In this document: one piece after another, positions 36,501 to 45,609 of the stretch
Layout of the letters: each line of letters opens with the position of its first letter
Numbering within the stretch: position 1 is the stretch's first letter
Origin: Deltaproteobacteria bacterium
Lineage (GTDB): Bacteria > Lernaellota > Lernaellaia > JACKCT01
Direction: 5' to 3'
Assembly: GCA_020845895.1 (NCBI GenBank)
Contig: JADLEX010000045.1
Location: 1-64,000 of the forward strand
DNA: 64,000 bases
Notes under the pieces: generated by a model
Database searches by the model: none
What the model saw: only the letters and a program-made list of their open reading frames with translations
What the model was told of the DNA's origin: nothing
Made by a program: the position numbers and the translations under genes

Positions 36501-38036
36501 ATGTCGCGAATACGTGGAATCCCGATGCAGCTCGCCGGAATCGCCGTACTGTTCGCCGCGACGACCGGCACCTTTTTCGTCACGCGCGACGGGGGTCTCT
36601 TTCCGTTCGACGACAGCTACATCACGCAGGCGGCGGCGCGCAACGTGATCGAGCACGGCGTGCTCGCCGTCGATCCGGCGAAGCCCTGGCGCGGCGTCAC
36701 GAGTCCGTTGCACGTGGGACTCGTCGCGTCGGCGGGACGGTTCATCGGAATCCCCACGGCGGCTCGCGCCGTGGGGATCGCGTCGCACGCGCTCCTGGTC
36801 GTCCTCGCGGCATTTCTTGCGTTCGCCTGGGCAGGGGAATCCGCTTCGATGACGGATCGACGCCGAGCCGCGTGGTGGGCGGCGATTCTCGCCGCCGCGT
36901 CCGGGTATCTGACTTTGCATTCGCTCTCCGGAATGGAAACGACGCTATTCGTCGCGCTCGTGCTCGCCGCGATCGCCGCGCACGCGTTCGTCGTCCGCGA
37001 GAATTCCACCGCGTGGAATCGTGTACTACGCGGGATGCTCGTCGCCGGCGCGATCGCCACACGGCCTGAAGGATTCGCCCTGGCCGCCGCGCTGTGGGGC
37101 GATGACCTATGGCGCGCGTTCGGCGCCCGGGCGCCGAGATGCGCCGGCAGCCTCGTTGCCGAGGCGCTGTTGGTCGCCGCGCTGATCGCACCGTTCGCAT
37201 TTGCATATCAAGCGCATACGGGGACATGGTGGAGTGACACCGGCGCGATCAAGGCCGCGTTTTTCCGACTCGACACCGACGACCGCGCGCTGCGTTCGAT
37301 GGGCGCTTATCTCGGCGGCATCACGCGCTTCGCCGCGCGGCACGCGCCGTTCGTCGCCTTCGCCGTATTCGCATGGCGTCGCGGCGGAGTCTCGCGCGTC
37401 GCGATGCGTGCGCCGCTCGCCTTCGCGGCGTTGTTCTACACGGGCGCGGCGGTGTTTCCCGCCGGGTTGCAGATGTACTGGCTGCGCTACCAGATGCCCG
37501 TGCTCGCGCTGTTGCTGCCGGTCGCGGCGATCGGGGTCGCGGCTTGGTCGGCGAAGACCGACCCGCGCCAGCGGCGGCGCATTCTTGCCGCGCTCGTGAT
37601 CTTTCTCGTGCTCGACGCGCTCGCGGCCCGGCGCAACTACGTCGGCGACCTGCGTCAGACGCGCGTCTCGGTGGTCGCCACGGCGGATTGGCTGCGCGAG
37701 CACACCGCGCCGGGCGATCTCGTCGCGGCGCACGACCTCGGCGCGAGTGTCGATCTCGCGCATCGACCGGTGCTGGACATGGTGGGGCTGATCGATCCCG
37801 AGTCGGCGGCGGCGAATCGGGCCGACGTCTCAAAGAAGGCGCTGTGGCAGGTGATCGAATCGCGCCGCCCTGCTTGGCTCGTCATGTTCGACGCGGCGAA
37901 TACGGCGTTCTTCCGCTTCGAGGGCGAGATCGAACGCGGGCGACTGGAGAAGTTCTGGCAGAGCGAGGCGGGCCGCGTACCCGAAAAGCGTTACACGATC
38001 TATCGCTGCCGGTGGGACGCGCCGAAGTCGCCGTGA
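36501..38036 (+). CDS. Polytopic GT-C-like glycosyltransferase
   Basis: 511 aa. About ten membrane helices. The first loop contains FPFDDSYITQAAARNV, with the acidic pair in the place where PMT/ArnT-like enzymes hold catalytic Asp, followed by HGVLAVDPAKPWRGVTSPLH. The C-terminal 110 residues are soluble (WLREHTAPGDLVAAHDLGA, VLDMVGLIDPES), as in many bacterial GT-C proteins. Probably transfers a sugar from a polyprenyl carrier; acceptor unknown. Confidence 0.75.
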   Translation: MSRIRGIPMQLAGIAVLFAATTGTFFVTRDGGLFPFDDSYITQAAARNVIEHGVLAVDPAKPWRGVTSPLHVGLVASAGRFIGIPTAARAVGIASHALLVVLAAFLAFAWAGESASMTDRRRAAWWAAILAAASGYLTLHSLSGMETTLFVALVLAAIAAHAFVVRENSTAWNRVLRGMLVAGAIATRPEGFALAAALWGDDLWRAFGARAPRCAGSLVAEALLVAALIAPFAFAYQAHTGTWWSDTGAIKAAFFRLDTDDRALRSMGAYLGGITRFAARHAPFVAFAVFAWRRGGVSRVAMRAPLAFAALFYTGAAVFPAGLQMYWLRYQMPVLALLLPVAAIGVAAWSAKTDPRQRRRILAALVIFLVLDALAARRNYVGDLRQTRVSVVATADWLREHTAPGDLVAAHDLGASVDLAHRPVLDMVGLIDPESAAANRADVSKKALWQVIESRRPAWLVMFDAANTAFFRFEGEIERGRLEKFWQSEAGRVPEKRYTIYRCRWDAPKSP

Positions 38037-38112
38037 GCACGCGGCATGGCGCCGACGCAAGACCGCCCCGCCGATATCCGGCGAGGCGGGAGAAAAACGG
38101 CGAACCGTTCCG

Positions 38113-38469
38113 CTACGCGTTGGCGTCCTTGGCGGGCGGCATCCAAGGGATGGGGTCGCGCGAGCGCGTGAGAACGCGCCGCCGGCCGAGGCCCCGGGAG
38201 AGCGCATGGCGCGCGCGGTCGGAGGCGAGGTCGATCGCCGTTTCCCATTCGGAGTGGCGCTCGGTCACCAGCACGCGTCCGCCGTCCACGAGCGAGATCT
38301 GAACACTGGCGCTAAACGCCGGTGACTCGCCGGAACTGCGCTCGATGCGGACGACCGCGCCGCGAATGTCGCGCGTGAATCGGTCCAGCGCGAGCGAGAG
38401 GCGCTTGTCCACGTGTTCGATCATGCGGGGCTTGATAGCGACGCGGCGGGCTTTGAGCTCGATGTTCAT
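38113..38469 (-). CDS. HPF/RaiA-like ribosome hibernation factor
   Basis: 118 aa from the ATG at 38469 (GGAGG upstream). N-terminal MNIELKARRVAIKPRMIEHVDKRLSLALDRF and VRIERSSGE follow the S30AE/HPF fold. The C-terminal part (ETAIDLASDRARHALSRGLGRRR) is the expected second helix plus a basic tail. It lacks the long C-terminal domain of long-form HPF. Binds the ribosome 30S in known cases. Confidence 0.7.
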   Translation of the reverse strand: MNIELKARRVAIKPRMIEHVDKRLSLALDRFTRDIRGAVVRIERSSGESPAFSASVQISLVDGGRVLVTERHSEWETAIDLASDRARHALSRGLGRRRVLTRSRDPIPWMPPAKDANA

Positions 38470-38610
38470 TCCGAACCTCCTGCACAAATCGCATGGGTTT
38501 TTTCGGCGGCCGCGCGCTACCGGCAGGACAGGTTCCCCTCCAACGTGTTGGCCTCCGAGACTCGCGGCTCACCCTCCCCTTTTTGGTACGCCTTGCGGAT
38601 TGAAAGATCC

Positions 38611-38631
38611 AATAGATAAATTGTATCTATT
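38611..38631. promoter_or_regulatory. AT-rich inverted repeat upstream of nhaR
   Basis: AATAGATA and TATCTATT form perfect 8-bp arms separated by 5 bp, 75 bp before the nhaR start and within the divergent hpf-nhaR spacer. LysR-type regulators bind such imperfect T-N11-A-like dyads near their own promoters, so autoregulation is plausible. Confidence 0.5.
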
Positions 38632-38705
38632 CGTTCGGATTATTCGATGCCCGGCGTAAGCGCCCTTACCCTCGCCGCTTAAGGACTCGCGATGCGGAGG
38701 ACCCC

Positions 38706-39605
38706 ATGGAGTGGCTGAACTACCACCACCTGTTTTACTTCTACACCGTGGCGCGCGAGGGCGGCGTCACCGCGGCGGCGAATCGCCTTCTGCTCGCGCA
38801 GTCCACGCTGTCCGCGCAGATCGGCGAGCTCGAGGACCGGCTCGGCGCGCGGCTCTTCGAAAAGGTCGGTCGGCGGCTCGTGCTCACGCCGACGGGTCGC
38901 ACGGTGATGCAGTACGCCGACGAGATCTTCGGCCTTGGCCGCGAGATGCTCGACGTGGTGCGGGGCGGCGCGTCGAACAAGCCCCTGCCCTTCCTGGTCG
39001 GCGTCTCGGACGCGCTGCCCAAGCTGGTGGTCTATCAGCTCCTCGAGCCGGCGCTGCGCCTGCCGACGCCGGTGAGCCTCATTGTCACCGAGGGCAAGGT
39101 CGAGCCGCTGCTCGCCGACCTTGCGATCCACGCATTCGACATGGTGCTGTCCGACGCGCCCGCCGCCCCATACCTGAAGGTGCGTACGCACAACCGCCTT
39201 GTCGGTGATTGCCCCGTCAGCGTGCTCGGCACAGCATCACTCGCCGCGAAATACCGCCCGGGGTTTCCGCGTTCGCTGGACGGCGCGCCGTTCGTGATGC
39301 CGATGCCCGGCACCGCGCTACGCCGGTCGCTCGACCAGTGGTTCGACCAGATGGCGATCGCGCCGGCCGTCGCGGCTCAAGTGGAGGACAGCGCGCTCGC
39401 GAAGGTCATGGGGGCCGCGGGAGTGGGATTGTTTTTCGCGCCATCGACCATCGAAACCGTCGTGCGCCGACAATTTCGCGCGCAGGTCGTGGGGCATATC
39501 GACGACGTGCGCGAGCGCTTTTACGTCATCACCGCCGACCGCAAGATCCGCCACGTCGCGACGCAGGCCGTGGTGGAACGGGCGAAAGAGCGGAGCGAGG
39601 CATGA
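38706..39605 (+). CDS. nhaR: LysR-family regulator NhaR
   Basis: 299 aa. The N-terminal WLNYHHLFYFYTVAREGGVTAAA, then QSTLSAQIGELEDRLGARLFEK is the NhaR subtype of LysR helix-turn-helix. The C-terminal substrate-binding domain is complete. In enteric bacteria NhaR activates the Na+/H+ antiporter gene nhaA under Na+ stress; no nhaA is in this window, so the target here is unknown. Confidence 0.88.
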   Translation: MEWLNYHHLFYFYTVAREGGVTAAANRLLLAQSTLSAQIGELEDRLGARLFEKVGRRLVLTPTGRTVMQYADEIFGLGREMLDVVRGGASNKPLPFLVGVSDALPKLVVYQLLEPALRLPTPVSLIVTEGKVEPLLADLAIHAFDMVLSDAPAAPYLKVRTHNRLVGDCPVSVLGTASLAAKYRPGFPRSLDGAPFVMPMPGTALRRSLDQWFDQMAIAPAVAAQVEDSALAKVMGAAGVGLFFAPSTIETVVRRQFRAQVVGHIDDVRERFYVITADRKIRHVATQAVVERAKERSEA

Positions 39606-39661
39606 CGAACGGTTCGAGGCTCGCAAATTCGGAGTCGAAATCAGCGACGGATTCACCAACT

Positions 39662-40234
39662 TCAAATTCGAGCGCGGAATTGGGCCAGGCTCGGCGAATG
39701 TTTCTCGGCCTGGGCGGGTCTCCATTTGGATCGAACGAATTCGGCCATCAAGGTGTTGTAAAGGGGACCTTCCACGAGTTCCCCCCGTTCCATCGCGACC
39801 AATCCCTCCCGAATGTTACGCCTTCCGGATCCCTTGGCGAGACGAAGTACCGTGGATTTGGGGACTGCCGCGCGTTCCGGCGCCCGGGGAAGCCGTCGAG
39901 ATTGAACACCGAGAAAACTCGCGAACCGACTTCGATCCGCCAACAACCACGCTTCGACAGCCCGGACGGGTATCCGAAGAAGATGCGGCGGAGCAATCCG
40001 ATGAACGCCGAGCAGGTTCTTCCGCAAGCGCGGAGCGCACTTAGCATCGTGATCCAGATCCCTCAAGGCAATCCGGCGAACGGATGATGGCGTGCAACAG
40101 AAATCGACCAAGCGAGCGTCAACGAACGACTTTCCACCACCCAGCAACACTAAGCCGACACGAATGCTGAAGTCCTCCAGCACGCGTCGGAGGACTTCTT
40201 CGTCAAGCGTCCCTTCGACGAGGAGATTCACCAT
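39662..40234 (-). CDS. TOPRIM-like protein paired with AAA ATPase
   Basis: 190 aa from the ATG at 40234. The start VNLLVEGTLDEEVLRRVLE has the acidic residue of a TOPRIM first strand; IALRDLDHD has the D-x-D of the second; a third element, RIPVRAVEAWLLADRSRF, is the segment typical of DUF4276/OLD-like TOPRIM proteins. It begins 5 bp after the ATPase stop, so the two are one operon. This is the architecture of two-gene ATPase plus TOPRIM nuclease defence modules (OLD, PARIS-like). Nuclease activity is inferred. Confidence 0.65.
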   Translation of the reverse strand: MVNLLVEGTLDEEVLRRVLEDFSIRVGLVLLGGGKSFVDARLVDFCCTPSSVRRIALRDLDHDAKCAPRLRKNLLGVHRIAPPHLLRIPVRAVEAWLLADRSRFASFLGVQSRRLPRAPERAAVPKSTVLRLAKGSGRRNIREGLVAMERGELVEGPLYNTLMAEFVRSKWRPAQAEKHSPSLAQFRARI

Positions 40235-40239
40235 GGCCG

Positions 40240-41400
40240 TCACTGCGCCGGTGTGAAATTCGCCAGGTCGGCCACGTCTTTCGGCCTCGTCGCGCCGATC
40301 AGGACATCTCCGGTCGACGTGCCGCCGCGAATGAGTTCCGTCAGATGCGGGGCATCCAACAGACATCGCACAGTCGTGCCCTCGCGCGACGGCTCCAGAA
40401 AAAAGATTTCGCTGTGTGGGATGCCCGTATCGCCCAGGAGTTCTCGAGAGTGCGTACTCACGATCACCTGGCGTTTGCGTTTAGCCTGGGCGAGCTGAAT
40501 GCGGGCGATCATCTGGGGGATGTGACGCACGACTTCTGAGTGAAGCGACAGCTCCGGCTCTTCCAGAAGAAGCGGGCCAGTTCCTTCGTACAGCGCCCAA
40601 AGGAATCCGATCAGTCGAAGCGTTCCGTCAGAAAACTGGTCCTCGTGCTGCCATGCCCCGTGCTTTCTCCAATGCTCATATCTCGCTTTCAGATGAGGAA
40701 CGCCCCAATTATCGCGTTCGAGATCCATCTCCTCAAACAGCGGGACGGCCCGCCGCAGCGCCTCGTTGATGGCACGCAATCGCGAACTTCGCGTTTTGTC
40801 CGGCACACCGGCCAGACTTTCGAGGAAGTCAGATCCATATGGATCACCCTTCACCGGCTTCGCCCCGCGGTTCGGATCGCGAATCAGTTGGGGAACCACA
40901 TGAAGATAACGGATGGTCCTCAGAAACTCCGGAATCTCCCGAAATTCCTTATTCGCACTGACCTGCTCCAGAAACGTCTGCGTCAGTCGGGCCGGATCAC
41001 TTTTGTCGTCCCGATTGGGCCTTTCTAGTACGGGTTCGCGACGATATCCGGCACGAACGATTTCCCGTTTGACGATGGGCCGCTGGTTGTTGTCCTGACT
41101 GAAAGCGAGTTCGTATTTCCACTCTGGACTTTCGGCTTCCTCACCGAACTCGGCCATCAATTCGATGTCCGAATGTCGTCTCGCCGCGAGACAACGAATC
41201 TTTCCAGCGTCACCCCTCGACCCCACGGCCGCCTCAAGACCACCACCCGATCGCGTGAGATCTTGAAGAAAACGGAAGGCATCGAGGATATTCGACTTTC
41301 CCGAGGCATTGGGACCGACAAGAAAGGCTCGATTGCGGAGAACGAGGTCCGCTTCCCGAAAGTTCTTCCAGTTTTTCAGTCGAAGACGTGTGATTCTCAT
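40240..41400 (-). CDS. RecF/OLD-like AAA ATPase (AAA_21)
   Basis: 386 aa from the ATG at 41400. N-terminal RITRLRLKNWKNFREADL and Walker A LVGPNASGKSNILDAFRF, signature-like QFSDGTLRLIGFL, Walker B LLLEEPELSLHSEV, then ISTHSRELL-like segment (VIVSTHSRELL), in that order. This is the SMC-like ABC ATPase of the COG4637/OLD kind. The long frame upstream of 41400 is antisense to glmS. Coupled to the TOPRIM-like gene; possible sensor ATPase of an anti-phage or plasmid system. Confidence 0.85.
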   Translation of the reverse strand: MRITRLRLKNWKNFREADLVLRNRAFLVGPNASGKSNILDAFRFLQDLTRSGGGLEAAVGSRGDAGKIRCLAARRHSDIELMAEFGEEAESPEWKYELAFSQDNNQRPIVKREIVRAGYRREPVLERPNRDDKSDPARLTQTFLEQVSANKEFREIPEFLRTIRYLHVVPQLIRDPNRGAKPVKGDPYGSDFLESLAGVPDKTRSSRLRAINEALRRAVPLFEEMDLERDNWGVPHLKARYEHWRKHGAWQHEDQFSDGTLRLIGFLWALYEGTGPLLLEEPELSLHSEVVRHIPQMIARIQLAQAKRKRQVIVSTHSRELLGDTGIPHSEIFFLEPSREGTTVRCLLDAPHLTELIRGGTSTGDVLIGATRPKDVADLANFTPAQ

Positions 41401-41423
41401 GCCCCACCTCGTACCGAAGAACC

Positions 41424-43253
41424 TTACTCCACGGTCACGCTCTTGGCCAGATTGCGCGGCTGATCGACGTCGGTGCCTTGCAGATCGGCGATGTGGTACG
41501 CGAGCAATTGCAGCGGCAGCACCGTGAGAATCGGCGAGAGCAGCTCGTCGCACGGCGGGATCTCGATCAGCCGGTCCACGCGTCCGTGCAGCGAGTGCCG
41601 CCCGCGCGTGACGATGGCGAAGAGCTTGCCGCCGCGCGCCCGGGCTTCTTCCAGATTCGAGAGCATTTTTTCGTACACGCGCGACGCCGGCGCGATGGCG
41701 ACGATAAGCATCTCCTCGTCGATCAGCGCGATCGGCCCGTGCTTCATCTCGCCCGCCGCGTAACCTTCTGCATGGAGGTAGCTGATCTCCTTGAGCTTGA
41801 GCGCACCTTCCATCGCAATCCAGTGATTGGCGTGGCGGCCGATGAACAGATAGCCCCGCATGTTGCGCGACCACCGCGCGATCTCCCGCACCTGCGGCTC
41901 CGACGCCAGCACTTCCTGCAGCCGGATCGGCATGTGCGACATTTCTTCCAGCAGTTCCTTGGCGCGCTTTTGTGACAGGTTGCCGTTGCGTCGGCCGAGC
42001 CAGATCGAGATGAGCAGCAGCACGGCGACCTGCGTGATGAACGCCTTGGTCGAGGCGACGCCGATCTCGGGGCCGGCGTGCGTGTAACAGACGCCGTCGG
42101 CGGTGCGGGCGATGGTCGACTCCGGTACGTTGCACACGGCGATCGACTGGGCACCCCGACGCTTCACCTCGCGCAGCGCGGCGAGGGTGTCCGCCGTCTC
42201 GCCGCTTTGCGAAACGGCGATCGCCAGCGTCCCCGGTTCAACGATGGGGTCGCGGTAGCGGTACTCACTCGCGAGATCGACCTCGCAGGGAATTCCCGCG
42301 ATGGATTCGATGTAGTAGCGCCCGATCTGCGCGGCGTGCCCCGCGGTGCCGCATGCGAGCAGCACGATGCGCTGCACCTCCGTCGCATTGATCGCTTCCA
42401 GCCCGCCTCCGTCAAAGACCACGTCACCTTCGGGCACCTGGAAACGATCCTCCATCGCCGAGATGAACGCGCGGGGCTGCTCGTGGATCTCCTTGTGCAT
42501 GAAGTGCTTGTGGCCTTCTTTCTCCGCGGCCACGGGATTCATGTCGATCGTCTTCACAACATGCTGCTGGGGAGTGCCGTCGAGCTTCCAGACCTGGACG
42601 CCCTCGCGGCGCACGAGGGCGATGTCGTCGTCCTCCAGATAGATCACGCGGTTCGTGTAACGCAGCAGCGCGGGCACGTCCGACGCGATAAAGTTTTCGC
42701 CTTCGCCGATGCCGAGGATGAGCGGGCTCGATTTGCGCGCGGCAATGATCTGATCGGGCTCGGTGGGGCTGACGACGAGCAGCGCATAGACGCCCTCGAC
42801 GCGCGAGAGCGCCTCGCGCACGGCGTCGAGCAAGCCGAGGCCGCGCGAGCGCGCGATGTCGATCAGGTGCGCCACGAGTTCAGTGTCCGTCTCGCTCTTG
42901 ATGTCACGACCGGCGGCGACGAACTCCTCGCGGAGCTCGGTGTGGTTCTCGATGATGCCGTTATGGACGATGGCGACGCCGTTGACGACGTGCGGGTGTG
43001 CATTGTGTTCGGTCGGCGCGCCGTGAGTTGCCCAACGGGTGTGGCCGACGCCCACCTGGCTCGTCATCGGGTCGTCGCGCAGGCTCATTTCGAGGTTGAC
43101 CAGCTTACCGACGCTGCGGCGCAGCAGGATCTCGCCGTCGCCCAGCAACGCCACGCCCGCCGAGTCGTACCCCCGGTACTCGAGCTTGCGCAGCCCTTCC
43201 ATCAGAACGTCCACCGAGTTGCGGTGGCCGATATATCCCACAATTCCGCACAT
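41424..43253 (-). CDS. glmS: Glucosamine-6-phosphate synthase
   Basis: 609 aa from the ATG at 43253; removal of Met1 leaves the catalytic Cys as N-terminus (CGIVGYIGHR). Glutaminase domain to about residue 240 (RWATHG, HNGIIENH), two SIS domains (about 285-430 and 460-600), and a C-terminal RNLAKSVTVE end, which is canonical. Makes glucosamine-6-phosphate from fructose-6-phosphate and glutamine, first step to UDP-GlcNAc. Confidence 0.97.
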   Translation of the reverse strand: MCGIVGYIGHRNSVDVLMEGLRKLEYRGYDSAGVALLGDGEILLRRSVGKLVNLEMSLRDDPMTSQVGVGHTRWATHGAPTEHNAHPHVVNGVAIVHNGIIENHTELREEFVAAGRDIKSETDTELVAHLIDIARSRGLGLLDAVREALSRVEGVYALLVVSPTEPDQIIAARKSSPLILGIGEGENFIASDVPALLRYTNRVIYLEDDDIALVRREGVQVWKLDGTPQQHVVKTIDMNPVAAEKEGHKHFMHKEIHEQPRAFISAMEDRFQVPEGDVVFDGGGLEAINATEVQRIVLLACGTAGHAAQIGRYYIESIAGIPCEVDLASEYRYRDPIVEPGTLAIAVSQSGETADTLAALREVKRRGAQSIAVCNVPESTIARTADGVCYTHAGPEIGVASTKAFITQVAVLLLISIWLGRRNGNLSQKRAKELLEEMSHMPIRLQEVLASEPQVREIARWSRNMRGYLFIGRHANHWIAMEGALKLKEISYLHAEGYAAGEMKHGPIALIDEEMLIVAIAPASRVYEKMLSNLEEARARGGKLFAIVTRGRHSLHGRVDRLIEIPPCDELLSPILTVLPLQLLAYHIADLQGTDVDQPRNLAKSVTVE

Positions 43254-43596
43254 CTTCGGCTCCCTTCGCCGTAACCGTTTCGCACTGGCCGGATTTGGCG
43301 ACAATCTACCACGCCGGTCGCCGACCCGATAGAACCTGCGTGAGATGACTCCATGAAATCGGCTCTTTTCCGGGTGGACTTGACGCGGGCGCGGCCAATT
43401 TTCTCCGTCCTAGCCTCTACGACCCGGATCTGTGGATTGGGTTACAAATTCAGACCCCGTGAACGATCGGTTTCCGCGCACGCGGATTCCGCGGACTTCG
43501 CCCGGAAGCGCGAACGCAATTTACGGAACGGCGGAATTTCCCTAAGATGCCGCATTCCATCGAGATCCCCAGAATATCGAGGCTTCCTGACCGGCG
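43254..43596. other. Divergent intergenic region between glmS and mlaE
   Basis: 343 bp without a gene. TTGACG at 43380 is a possible -35 for the Mla operon, but no matching -10 is evident. No glmS-ribozyme-like structure was recognised by eye. Confidence 0.35.
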
Positions 43597-44757
43597 ATGG
43601 CAAAGCGCAAGTCCATCATCCCCGATGAGTCCGCCACCTACGAATTCGCCGTGGACGACGCGACGGGGTCCGAGAAACGCATCCGGATCGGCGGGCGGCT
43701 CTCGATCACCAACGCCCATCGCGTGCATCTGGATCTCGTCCACGCCCTGGAGCGGTCGCCGTACCGGCGGCTCGTCATCGATCTGACGAACCTCGTCTAC
43801 ATCGACGGGGCGGGCGCGGCGGTGCTGGTCGAATCGCAGCGTTCGTGCCGTCAGGCCGGCGCGGAATTCGACCTGATCGGACTACGCGGCGATGTCGAGG
43901 GGCTGCTGTCGCTGGTCGACCGCGCCAAGCTGTCGGAACTCAAAAAGATCGCCGCGCCCAAACAGACCAGCGTTCCCGTCGAGATCGGCGAAAAAACGCT
44001 CGACCTGCTGACCGACATCCGAAAGATGTTCGTGTTTGTCGGCGACGCGACGCTGGCGCTCACGCACTCCGCGTTGCACCCCGGCAGCGTGCGCTGGCGG
44101 GAAACGCTCTACTACATGGAGCGTGCCGGAGCCGACGCCCTTCCCATCGTCGGGCTCATCTCGCTCCTGATGGGCATGATTCTCGGGTTTCAGGCGGTGC
44201 TTCAACTGTCGCAGTTCGGCGCGAACATTTTTTGCGCGGACCTCGTCGGCCTGTCCGTGCTGCGTGAACTCGGTCCGCTCATGACGTGCATTCTCGTCGC
44301 GGGCCGGTCGGGTTCGGCCTTCGCCGCGGAGATCGGCACGATGAAGGTGAGCGAGGAGGTTGACGCGCTCGCCACGATGGGATTCGACCCGGTGCGTTTT
44401 CTCGTCGTGCCGAAGGTGGTCGCCCTCGTGCTCATGGTTCCGTTGCTCACCCTCTACGCCGATTTTCTCGGCCTCATCGGCGGCATGATCGTCGGCACCA
44501 CGCAAGGCGGAGTCACGCTCAGCGCGTACGTCGCGCAAAGCTACGAGGCGATCGGGCTGTGGGATATCGCCCAGGGATTGATCAAGTGCACGGTGTTCGC
44601 GATGATTATTGCCCTCGTGGGGTGCATGCGCGGTTTTCAGGTGCGCGGCGGCGCGGCCAGCGTGGGGCAGTACACCACCAGCGCGGTCGTGACGGGAATA
44701 TTCCTCATCATCGTGGCCGACGCGGTCTTTACCGTGCTGTTCACGTATTTCGGATGA
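43597..44757 (+). CDS. mlaE: MlaE-family ABC permease with N-terminal STAS domain
   Basis: 386 aa. Residues 1 to about 115 form a STAS domain (RRLVIDLTNLVYIDGAGAAVLVES), the domain normally supplied separately as MlaB. Residues about 145-386 are the permease with five or six helices: MGMILGFQAVLQLSQFGA, GPLMTCILVAGRSGSAFAAEIGTM, VPLLTLYADFLGLIGG. First gene of a four-gene phospholipid transport operon. Confidence 0.93.
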   Translation: MAKRKSIIPDESATYEFAVDDATGSEKRIRIGGRLSITNAHRVHLDLVHALERSPYRRLVIDLTNLVYIDGAGAAVLVESQRSCRQAGAEFDLIGLRGDVEGLLSLVDRAKLSELKKIAAPKQTSVPVEIGEKTLDLLTDIRKMFVFVGDATLALTHSALHPGSVRWRETLYYMERAGADALPIVGLISLLMGMILGFQAVLQLSQFGANIFCADLVGLSVLRELGPLMTCILVAGRSGSAFAAEIGTMKVSEEVDALATMGFDPVRFLVVPKVVALVLMVPLLTLYADFLGLIGGMIVGTTQGGVTLSAYVAQSYEAIGLWDIAQGLIKCTVFAMIIALVGCMRGFQVRGGAASVGQYTTSAVVTGIFLIIVADAVFTVLFTYFG

Positions 44758-44761
44758 CTCG

Positions 44762-45589
44762 ATGACCGCGGCGGTCGAAACGACAAAAACCAACGGAATC
44801 GTCACGGGCGTGCTCGACCCTCCGCCGGGCAAGGCCGTCATTCAGGTCCGCGATCTGGTGGTGCGTTACGGGTCCGCGACGATTCTGAACGGCGTGACGT
44901 TTGACGTGTACGAAGGCGAAATCTTCGTCATTCTCGGCGGATCTGGCTGCGGGAAATCGACGCTGCTGCGGCAGATCATCGGGCTCGAACGGCCGTATTC
45001 GGGGCAGATCCTGATCGACGGCGAGGATCTTGCCCAGGCCGAAGGCGACGACCGCGAACGGATCCTGCGAAAGGTCGGCATCCTGTTTCAATCCGGCGCC
45101 TTGTTCGGCTCCATGACGCTCGCCCAGAACATCGCCCTGCCGCTGCGCGAATACACCGACCTATCGCCCGACGTGATCGATATCCTCGTGCGCATGAAGC
45201 TCGACATGGTGAATCTGCACGGCTTCGAGAACCATTTGCCCAACGAAATTTCGGGCGGCATGAAAAAACGCGCGGGACTCGCGCGCGCGATGGCACTCGA
45301 TCCGAGGCTTCTGTTTTGCGACGAGCCGTCGGCGGGGCTCGATCCGATTTCGTCGGTCGAACTCGACAACATGCTCATGCAGCTTTCCAAGTCCCTGGGC
45401 ATCACGATCGTGGTGGTCACGCACGAACTGGCGTCGATTTTCACCATCGCGCAACGCGTCATCATGCTCGACAAATCGGTCCGCAACATCATCGCGACGG
45501 GGACGCCGGAAGCCCTGCGCGACCATCACACGCACCCCTTCGTCCGCGACTTTTTCAATCGGCAGTCGCTGCACACCAAGGGTGCCTAG
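44762..45589 (+). CDS. mlaF: MlaF-type ABC transporter ATPase
   Basis: 275 aa. Walker A GGSGCGKSTLLRQIIG, Q-loop ILFQSGALFGSMT, signature ISGGMKKRAGLARA, Walker B LLFCDEPSAGLDP, switch VVTHE. 4 bp after mlaE. Drives outer-membrane phospholipid trafficking with MlaE and MlaD. Confidence 0.95.
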   Translation: MTAAVETTKTNGIVTGVLDPPPGKAVIQVRDLVVRYGSATILNGVTFDVYEGEIFVILGGSGCGKSTLLRQIIGLERPYSGQILIDGEDLAQAEGDDRERILRKVGILFQSGALFGSMTLAQNIALPLREYTDLSPDVIDILVRMKLDMVNLHGFENHLPNEISGGMKKRAGLARAMALDPRLLFCDEPSAGLDPISSVELDNMLMQLSKSLGITIVVVTHELASIFTIAQRVIMLDKSVRNIIATGTPEALRDHHTHPFVRDFFNRQSLHTKGA

Positions 45590-45609
45590 CACCGGGAGAA
45601 GCCGACGGC

